This document shows positions 58,587 to 64,000 of a DNA stretch of 64,000 nucleotides, piece after piece. The stretch lies in assembly GCA_964457225.1 (NCBI GenBank), contig CAYWEM010000006.1, forward strand, positions 109,100 through 173,099, in the 5' to 3' direction. Position 1 is the first letter of the stretch. Every line of letters begins with the position of its first letter. Source of the stretch: CAYWEM01 sp964457225. GTDB taxonomy: Bacteria > Acidobacteriota > Aminicenantia > UBA2199. Position numbers and translations under genes: made by a program. The notes below the pieces were generated by a model. It made no database searches. It saw only the letters and a list, made by a program, of their open reading frames with translations, and had not been told where the DNA came from.

Positions 58587-59609
58587 TTATTCTACGGAGG
58601 TCCACCTTATTTGCGCAACCTTTTCTGTCTGAAAATGCCAGACCATTATATATACATATCCATCCTTATAAGCCCTGACCAATAGATTGTCGTCCAAAAC
58701 ATGCCTGCCCATTATTCTGCCGGATTCATTGTCGACCAGGACCATGCTGAATTCCACTCTCGCTTTGACTTGCCCTGCAACCGGTGCCTCTTGATAACGA
58801 CAAACCAGCAACGATTTCTCATCATCAACACAGAACAATCTCCATAAAGTCAAATCAGCGGTTGTTCCGATCAATTCCCGCGCTTTGTTGACATCAAAGC
58901 TTTTTTCATCTCTTTCGTATTTAACAATAGCCTCAATCCTGGTTCTTCTCAGCAATTCCCCTTGATGGTCGAAGAACAGTAATTCAGGACTACCAGAAAA
59001 CGGTCTTGCCAGAGAAGCGATGAACCCTGAATCATCATGGTTTGCCGAGAAAATGAAGTTAACCAGCATGGAAAACAATGGAGACTCCTGATATCTGGAA
59101 TACTTTCCAAAATCCTTCATTTCATAAACCGATTTAAGCTGGTCCGAAAAAGGTTTCAACATAACCAGTTCTTTCTTAAAGCCTCTCAGTTGATTGAATA
59201 CCAGGTATTCACCAGCACAAGTCATAAATGAACTAACCACATTCATTATCTGTTCGGATCTGATGTAGTTCAAATCGAGATCGAATTGGCTTATTCGCTT
59301 GTTTTGCGAATCGAAAACAAGCAAGGAATCCTGCCAGATATTCACGGCTGAAACTGACATGAATTCCCGCGGTCCCTGGCCTTCCTGACCCGTTTCAGTA
59401 ATAAACTTTCCCTTTTTATCGTATTTCCTGATTTTCTTGGTGGACATGTCTACGACGTACATATTCCTTTCACTATCCACGGCAATCGGTCCCTGGGCGA
59501 AAAACAAGTATTCCGGAATTGTATCACTTCCAAATTCAAGTACTTTGCTTAATTCCAGTCCCGGTAGACTTGTTGCCAGTACAAACAATATCAAGAGAAT
59601 TTTTACCAT
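58587..59609 (-). CDS. 6-bladed beta-propeller secreted protein P6, 3' end rewritten by IS3
   Basis: About 340 aa from the ATG at 59609 (MVKILLILFVLATSLPGLEL signal region; GAGGT eight bases upstream; a GTG six bases earlier is the alternative). Shared motif QEGQGPREFMSVSA; blades RNMYVVDMSTKKIRKYDKKG and DSLLVFDSQNKRISQFD. Paralogue of P5 over its whole length. The last residues (RWTSVE and stop) are encoded by the IS3 end, replacing about the last few native residues; the fold may survive. A Cys-rich peptide gene lies directly upstream. Confidence 0.8.
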   Translation of the reverse strand: MVKILLILFVLATSLPGLELSKVLEFGSDTIPEYLFFAQGPIAVDSERNMYVVDMSTKKIRKYDKKGKFITETGQEGQGPREFMSVSAVNIWQDSLLVFDSQNKRISQFDLDLNYIRSEQIMNVVSSFMTCAGEYLVFNQLRGFKKELVMLKPFSDQLKSVYEMKDFGKYSRYQESPLFSMLVNFIFSANHDDSGFIASLARPFSGSPELLFFDHQGELLRRTRIEAIVKYERDEKSFDVNKARELIGTTADLTLWRLFCVDDEKSLLVCRYQEAPVAGQVKARVEFSMVLVDNESGRIMGRHVLDDNLLVRAYKDGYVYIMVWHFQTEKVAQIRWTSVE

Positions 59610-59673
59610 TGCCACTCACCTCTTTAGTGAAAGGCGGAGCATCGTAATACCCCGCCCTTCAAATTCAATCAAA

Positions 59674-59884
59674 TCAATTCATGTATTCCCAGCACTTTTC
59701 AAGTATGCATTGATCCACGGGAAAGCCGGTCTTTTCTCCTTCATCAAAACAAGCATTTGCACACTCTTCAAAACCTGGGGGATACACGGCAAACAGTTTT
59801 TGTCCGAAAAACACCTTTCACCAGTCTAGTCAGATAAGCAAGTTGATCGAAGTTTGATTGATTTTTTATTTCAACCATTTCCAT
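59674..59884 (-). pseudogene. Frameshifted Cys-rich small peptide gene
   Basis: From the ATG at 59884 (AAGGGG five to six bases upstream) the frame reads MEMVEIKNQSNFDQLAYLTR then LVKGVF and stops early. One frame over, from the same place, it continues as FGQKLFAVYPPGFEEC, ANACFDEGEKTGFPVDQC and ILEKCWEYMN to a stop at 59674. Loss of one T from a run of five would join them. Four Cys are spaced CX3C-X13-CX4C. A hairpin (GCGGGG...CTCCGC) separates it from propeller P6. Like 43899-44198 it neighbours a propeller gene on the same strand. Real mutation or assembly error cannot be told apart. Confidence 0.45.
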
Positions 59885-60365
59885 GCAAACCCCTTGATTT
59901 AATTCCCGGCAATTTAATCCGGAAAATTAGAATATAAAGTTAAATAACAAATGTCAAGCGTATTTATAAAGGCAATTTCACGATATAAAAAGCAAGTATT
60001 AATCGAATCGATAAAGTTCGGGTCAATGAATCCGGAGCATCTTTTCATGCGTTTTGTCGCAGACAAAATATTGTTTGCAGCAATGTAATCATCCAGCTGG
60101 AATGAATAAATGCAAATCAAAAAACGCATGATCTCAAGCAATAAATAACGGTAAATGGCGATTAGATTCGGATGAAATGATTTTGTTCAGCAAAACCAAT
60201 AATTCTTGAAATCAATTGTTGTATTTTTTTCTCCAAACCCAGGGCGGGATCGGGTTTTTATGCCGCCAATTTAGAATGATTGAAATCAATCCAGGCCGGC
60301 TGTTTTTCTGGAAAAGGGAACGGACTATTACTTTGTTACTAAGATCTTCCAGAGGCGGATATTTT
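59885..60365. other. A/T-rich non-coding stretch
   Basis: No gene supported on either strand. A 75-codon minus frame (59914-60141) lacks an RBS and coding character. No repeat or terminator recognised. Confidence 0.5.
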
Positions 60366-60541
60366 TCACTGAAACTCCAGGCTGAATTTTTTCAAGTGGG
60401 CATATGGCTCATAAAAGGGATAATCGTATTTCCTTCCAGATCAGCTGAAAAAGTTATTAAAATAACTTGCCGAAAAACCCCGGCCAGAACCGCCAGTGGT
60501 ATTACTATTGCCAAAAAGCAAATCAGCAGGTTGTTTTTCAT
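60366..60541 (-). pseudogene. Propeller pseudogene P7 (5' end of P3 joined to 3' end of P1 type)
   Basis: Starts MKNNLLICFLAIVIP exactly like P3 and after about 16 codons jumps to FSADLEGNTIIPF, which matches the C-terminus of P1 (FAADWEGNVFIPF). A frameshift then hides the last residues: the other frame gives YAHLKKFSLEFQ and stop, against YPHVKKFSLKFQ in P1. Some 280 internal codons are missing. It is a decayed product of recombination between paralogues. Confidence 0.8.
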
Positions 60542-60627
60542 TTTCTCTCCAGCTGGGAACCGGTTCCCATTTTTTTTGCCCCGGTCCGCCTTATGACCAG
60601 ATGGACAAGAGATGTCAAGTTGTCAAG
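60498..60627 (+). repeat. 130-bp duplicated leader, copy 2
   Basis: Identical to 54373-54502. It includes the GGGAACCGGTTCCC palindrome at 60555-60568. Confidence 0.9.
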
Positions 60628-60740
60628 TGTCAAGTTGTCAAGCACCGTCCCCTCAGGTATTGCCCGGAATGGACAAGAGATGTCAAGTTGTCAAGCACCG
60701 TCCCCTCAGGTATGATGTCAAGTTGTCAAGCACCGTCCCC
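60614..60740 (+). repeat. Tandem array of the dispersed repeat
   Basis: One partial copy (60614-60627) and three full copies (60629-60652, 60682-60705, 60717-60740) of GTCAAGTTGTCAAGCACC + GTCCCC, each followed by TCAGGTAT. This suggests local amplification of the unit. Confidence 0.9.
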
Positions 60741-60747
60741 TCAGGTA

Positions 60748-60776
60748 TTGCCGCCGGGCCGGGCATATAATATAAT
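60748..60776 (+). promoter_or_regulatory. Promoter of the coiled-coil/GT/thiI operon
   Basis: TTGCCG at 60748-60753, 17-nt spacer and TATAAT at 60771-60776. It begins at the edge of the repeat array and lies 19 nt before the ATG at 60795, so the leader would be very short. Confidence 0.45.
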
Positions 60777-60794
60777 GGAGCGGTTGGAGGAGCC

Positions 60795-61415
60795 ATGAAC
60801 GAATTTTTATCCGCTCCCGAGGGAATAGACGTAGACGACATTATGGCCAGGATACAGGAGCGCATCGAGCAAAAAAAGAAAAGCGGCGTACTCCGCCAAT
60901 CGGAAATCACCGATATAGAACAGATGGAGCTTCTGCCCCTGCCCGACTTCCTGGAAGTGCCCAACGTCTATCGCCAGCACTTGTACCCCCCGGCTCCGGA
61001 ACTTCCGCCCTACGAGCCGTTTCCCTTCAATCCCGACCCCGAGGCCGGTTCCGGCGTCAAGGGCCTGCTGAAAAAGACCCTCAAGGCCGGCCGCCGCCTT
61101 TTCCTGCCCCTGCTGCGCTTCATGAGCCGGCCGCTCAACGAGGAAAACAAGCGGGCCGCGGTCGACCTGGCCAATGCCCTGAAAATGGACCTGCACCACG
61201 CCCGGCGCGACTGGAACGAGCTCAAGGCAACTACCCTGCACAGCCGCGAATACATAGTCCTGCTGCACAACGCCGCCAACAACATGATCGTGGAAATGTC
61301 CAAGCTCAAAATCGAGGTCGAACTGCTTAAAACCAGGTCCCGGGTACTTGAAGACCGGGTCGAATTCCTGGAAAACCGCCTGCGGGCCGCGGAAAACCGC
61401 CGGGCCGAAACCTGA
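60795..61415 (+). CDS. Coiled-coil protein of unknown function
   Basis: 206 aa. N-terminal acidic helix (EGIDVDDIMARIQERIEQKK), a proline-rich middle (YPPAPELPPYEPFPFNPDP), a basic amphipathic stretch (GLLKKTLKAGRRLFLPLLRF) and a long C-terminal coiled coil (VEMSKLKIEVELLKTRSRVL, then EDRVEFLENRLRAAENRR). No signal peptide. Its stop overlaps the glycosyltransferase start (TGATG), so the pair is coupled; similar coiled-coil partners accompany cell-surface glycosyltransferases and methyltransferases. RBS GGAGGAG. Confidence 0.6.
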   Translation: MNEFLSAPEGIDVDDIMARIQERIEQKKKSGVLRQSEITDIEQMELLPLPDFLEVPNVYRQHLYPPAPELPPYEPFPFNPDPEAGSGVKGLLKKTLKAGRRLFLPLLRFMSRPLNEENKRAAVDLANALKMDLHHARRDWNELKATTLHSREYIVLLHNAANNMIVEMSKLKIEVELLKTRSRVLEDRVEFLENRLRAAENRRAET

Positions 61416-62482
61416 TGAAAGTTCACCAGTTCCTGACCTCCTTTGCTTACGGCGACGCCATCGGCAACGAAGCCTGGGAAATCAGGAATTTCCTGCGCGA
61501 GCAGGGACACCAATCGGAAATATTCGCCCTCTTCCATCACCCCAAGTACGCCCACGAAGTACACAATTACCTGGAGTACGACGCCTATTCCAGCCCGGAC
61601 AACGTGGTCATCTTTCATTTTTCGATCGGCTCGCCGGTTTCCAAGAAATTCCTGCGCTTGCCTGACCGGAAAGTCATGATCTACCACAACATCACCCCCC
61701 ATCATTTCTTCCTCGATTACCACCGGGTTTTGAGCAAAGACTGCTACAAGGGGCGCATCGAACTAAAGCAGTTCGCCGACAAGGTTGACCTGGCCCTGGG
61801 CGACTCGGAGTATAACCGCCTCGAACTGGTGGAAAACGGCTTTGCCGACACCGGGGTCCTGCCCCTGGTAATCGACTTCGACAAGTTCAACCAGCCGATC
61901 TCCCCGGTTTTCCGCGATCTCTTCGCCGACGGTAAAGACAACCTGATCTACGTCGGCCGAATCATTCCCAACAAGAAAATCGAAGACATCATCAAGGTCT
62001 TCCACCTTTACCAGAAACTCTTCAATCCAGCTTCCCGGCTCTTCCTGGTCGGGGAACACCGCGGTTTCGAGCGTTACCTGAGCGCCCTGCAGGGCCTGTG
62101 CGGCAAACTTGAAACGAAAAACGTCCATTTCCTGGGCCACCTGCCCCTGAACGAGATGGTTTCCTGCCTGAAGCTTTCCCGCCTTTACCTCCAGCTGAGC
62201 GAACACGAAGGCTTCTGCGCCCCGCTGGTGGAGGCATTTCACCTGGGCCTGCCGGTGATCGCCTACGCCGCCGGCGCGGTTGAGGAGACCATGTCCGGGG
62301 CCGGCCTGCTGGTCAGGAAAAAGGAACACCGCCTGATCGCCGGCCTGGTCGACCGGTTGCTCAGCGACCGGGCTTTTTACCGGCAGGTGCAGGATTCCCA
62401 GGCCAAGGCCCTGGAAAAGTACCGTCGCCACCACACCGGCCGCATCCTGCTCGAACACCTGGAACGACTTTTCCCGGAATGA
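61415..62482 (+). CDS. GT4-family glycosyltransferase
   Basis: 355-aa GT-B glycosyltransferase of family 4. N-terminal acceptor domain with GDAIGNEAWEIRNFLREQGH. The C-terminal donor domain shows NLIYVGRIIPNKKIEDIIKVF, FLGHLPLNEMVSCLK and the EHEGFCAPLVEAFHLGLPVIA segment with the conserved Glu pair (EGFCAPLVE). It transfers a sugar from a nucleotide sugar to an unknown acceptor at the membrane. It overlaps both neighbours (one base upstream, four bases downstream). Confidence 0.9.
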   Translation: MKVHQFLTSFAYGDAIGNEAWEIRNFLREQGHQSEIFALFHHPKYAHEVHNYLEYDAYSSPDNVVIFHFSIGSPVSKKFLRLPDRKVMIYHNITPHHFFLDYHRVLSKDCYKGRIELKQFADKVDLALGDSEYNRLELVENGFADTGVLPLVIDFDKFNQPISPVFRDLFADGKDNLIYVGRIIPNKKIEDIIKVFHLYQKLFNPASRLFLVGEHRGFERYLSALQGLCGKLETKNVHFLGHLPLNEMVSCLKLSRLYLQLSEHEGFCAPLVEAFHLGLPVIAYAAGAVEETMSGAGLLVRKKEHRLIAGLVDRLLSDRAFYRQVQDSQAKALEKYRRHHTGRILLEHLERLFPE

Positions 62483-63585
62483 ACTCGGTCATAGTACGCT
62501 ACGGTGAAATAACCCTGAAGGGCCGCAACCGCATTGATTTCGAAAAAAAACTGCTGAACGACATCCGCTCATTCCTCAGGAACGAAGGCCTGGAAGGTTT
62601 TTCCGGCGAGTTGCAGCGCGGCCGTATTTACCTGCGCGGCTTGACTGCAATACCCGACCTGACCCGGGTGCTGGGCATTCACTCCTTCAGCCCGGCCCTG
62701 GAAATAGAACGTGATTATGGCCTGCTCAAGGAAAGAGCATTGGCCGCGGCCGCAAACTGGCCGGCCGGGGCTTCGTTCCGCGTAAGCTGCAAGCGCATGG
62801 ACAAAAACTTCCAGCCGGATTCCATGGCCGTGGAAAGAGAAATCGGCGCCCTGCTGGCCGCCGGCCGAGACTTGGTCGTGGACCTGGAACAGCCTGATCA
62901 CAACCTGCAGATAGAAATCAGCGGCCGCAGTATTTTCATTTTCCAGGAAAAAATCAGGGCTTTCAGCGGCTTTCCCTACGCCAGCGCCGGCCGACTGGTT
63001 TCCCTGCTTTCCGCGGGCATCGATTCGCCGGTGGCAACCTTCCTGATGATGAAGCGCGGAGTCGAGCCCATCCTGCTGCATTATTCGATCTCCCCGCAGG
63101 AGGAAGCCAAGGTGGAAGCAATGCGGCGGCACCTGGAAAAATTCACTTCCGGCCGACACCTGACCCTGGTCTCCATTCCCAGGGATGATATTTTCCAGGG
63201 CCGTTTCGCCGAACTATCCAACGGTCCAATGCGGGACTACCTCTGCCTTATCTGCAAGTACCTGATGCATCGCCGGGCCGGGGAAATCGCCCGGCAATAC
63301 GGGGCGCTCGGAGTCATCACCGGAGACAACCTGGCCCAGGTGGCCTCTCAAACCCTGGCCAACCTGGCCGCCCAGCGCAGCGGCTGTCAACTTCCGGTTT
63401 ACAGCCCCCTGATCGGCTGGGAGAAGGAAGACACCATCGCCCTGGCCAGGAAGATCGGCACCTTTGACCTGTCTGTTGTGAAGGCCCAGGGCTGCACACC
63501 GCCGAGCAACCCCAAGACCAGGGTCAGCCCGGAAAGATTGCGGCAGGTCCTGATCAGGGCCGGGTTTCTTTCCGGAGAAAACTAG
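62479..63585 (+). CDS. thiI: tRNA 4-thiouridine synthetase (short form)
   Basis: 368-aa ThiI without the C-terminal rhodanese domain. N-terminal ferredoxin-like and THUMP domains (VRYGEITLKGRNRIDFEKKL, then ALAAAANWPAGASFRVSCKR), then a PP-loop adenylating domain (LLSAGIDSPVATFLMMKRG, about residue 178) and GVITGDNLAQVASQTL. It activates U8 of tRNA for sulfur transfer. Rhodanese-less forms take sulfur by another route and are common in anaerobes. ATGA overlap with the glycosyltransferase. Confidence 0.94.
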   Translation: MNSVIVRYGEITLKGRNRIDFEKKLLNDIRSFLRNEGLEGFSGELQRGRIYLRGLTAIPDLTRVLGIHSFSPALEIERDYGLLKERALAAAANWPAGASFRVSCKRMDKNFQPDSMAVEREIGALLAAGRDLVVDLEQPDHNLQIEISGRSIFIFQEKIRAFSGFPYASAGRLVSLLSAGIDSPVATFLMMKRGVEPILLHYSISPQEEAKVEAMRRHLEKFTSGRHLTLVSIPRDDIFQGRFAELSNGPMRDYLCLICKYLMHRRAGEIARQYGALGVITGDNLAQVASQTLANLAAQRSGCQLPVYSPLIGWEKEDTIALARKIGTFDLSVVKAQGCTPPSNPKTRVSPERLRQVLIRAGFLSGEN

Positions 63586-64000
63586 GATTTCCTGCCTTTT
63601 TCAGCCAGGTCGGTCTGAACTTTTTCCTCGATGTTCCTGGGCAGGGGCGAGAGACGCAGGAACTCCATGGAATAGCTGGCCCGGCCGCTCGATACCGATC
63701 GCAGGGTGTTGGCATAGCCGAACATTTCCATCAGCGGAGTCACGGCCACCATCTTCTGGGAGCCCTTGCGAAAACGGCGCATACTTTCCATCTTACCGCG
63801 CCGGCGATTGATATCGGCGATGATGTCGCCGAGGTATTCATCAGGAGTGTTCACTTCAACTTTCATCAGGGGTTCGAGTAATTGTGGCCGGGCTTTCCTG
63901 ATCACTTCGCGGATGCCCATCTCGGTACAGCTGCGGAAAGCGTGTTCATTCGAATCGACCGCGTGAAAAGAGCCGTCGATCAGCACGAAGCGCGTTTCGA
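63582..64000 (-). CDS. fusA: Elongation factor G, C-terminal part
   Basis: The last 139 or so codons of EF-G, reading in from the right edge: RFVLIDGSFHAVDSNEHAFR (end of domain IV), GIREVIRKARPQLLEPLMKV and EVNTPDEYLGDIIADINRRRGK (domain V). ATPLMEMFGYANTLRSVSSGRASYSMEF-type sequence closes the protein. GTPase that drives ribosomal translocation. Its 5' part lies beyond 64000. Convergent with thiI, whose stop overlaps by four bases. It could be one of two EF-G paralogues. Confidence 0.92.
   Translation of the reverse strand, partial: ETRFVLIDGSFHAVDSNEHAFRSCTEMGIREVIRKARPQLLEPLMKVEVNTPDEYLGDIIADINRRRGKMESMRRFRKGSQKMVAVTPLMEMFGYANTLRSVSSGRASYSMEFLRLSPLPRNIEEKVQTDLAEKGRKS

Larger units (their letters stand above)
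57415..58609 (-). mobile_element. IS3-family insertion sequence
   Basis: Element of about 1.2 kb. Inverted ends read TAAGGTGGAATCTCC on the left and, read inward from the right, TAAGGTGGACCTCC. It holds orfA and orfB with an A9 slippery run. No target duplication is visible. The left flank is the 3' half of Q2 and the right flank the end of P6, so a deletion or recombination accompanied or followed insertion. Confidence 0.85.

Noticed and set aside
59914..60141. A 75-codon minus-strand frame with four Cys upstream of the frameshifted Cys-rich peptide.
   Set aside because: No RBS, no signal peptide and A/T-driven composition; likely chance.

Overview
The window looks like one contig region of an anaerobic, amino-acid-fermenting bacterium. 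The dense set of secreted peptidases (S9C, S51, M20-like, M16), VPS10/sortilin-like BNR propellers and 6-bladed propellers recalls Acidobacteriota-related lineages such as Candidatus Aminicenantes. That placement is inference from gene content, because no rRNA or tRNA gene is visible. A run of exactly 100 N at 14266-14365 is a scaffolding gap.

Layout. 1-2.9 kb (minus): NAD synthesis (nadB partial, nadC) and a CsgG-like secreted protein. 3.2-14.06 kb (plus): a ten-gene catabolic cluster in two modules, each with its own promoter. Module 1 is a KamA-like 2,3-aminomutase, a PcaIJ-like CoA-transferase, a class III aminotransferase and a PcaF/PaaJ-like thiolase. Module 2 is an NADP-type isocitrate dehydrogenase homologue, an HMG-CoA-lyase-family enzyme, a CaiB CoA-transferase and a LeuCD-type dehydratase. 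14.1-16.1 kb: MazEF-type toxin-antitoxin pair, dispersed repeats and a solitary integron-like gene cassette with an attC-like site. 16.3-29 kb: Tat-exported oxidoreductase, secreted peptidases and two divergent VPS10-like propellers with a promoter/operator between them. 29-34.8 kb: type I restriction-modification locus (hsdR, four-helix-bundle gene, fused hsdM-hsdS) threaded with 9-bp repeats. 35-42.7 kb: M16 peptidase, RadC, DUF438/hemerythrin/PAS protein, two exported proteins, Ogt, Sua5/YrdC and NamZ. 42.7-60.6 kb: an expanded family of 6-bladed propeller lipo/secreted proteins on the minus strand, with Cys-rich small exported peptides, an IS3 element, decayed copies, carAB and a Na/Pi transporter embedded. 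60.8-64 kb: coiled-coil protein, GT4 glycosyltransferase, thiI and the 3' part of fusA.

How the genes may work together. Exported peptidases would supply amino acids. Module 1 reads as a complete route that moves an alpha-amino group to the beta position, transaminates it to a 3-oxo acid, activates it with CoA and cleaves it thiolytically. The strong PcaIJ/PcaF resemblance points to 3-oxoadipate, hence 2-aminoadipate to 3-aminoadipate to 3-oxoadipate to succinyl-CoA plus acetyl-CoA. Module 2 reads as the chemistry of leucine/lysine-type 2-oxoacid elongation run backwards at the CoA level (carboxylate, isomerise, activate, cleave). I know of no described pathway with this gene set; substrates remain inferred.

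The other notable system is the propeller cluster. A Cys-rich secreted peptide gene overlaps the end of one propeller gene, and a second (frameshifted) Cys-rich peptide gene lies directly upstream of another. Paralogues recombine, one is split by an IS, and a shared leader with a GGGAACCGGTTCCC palindrome precedes several copies.
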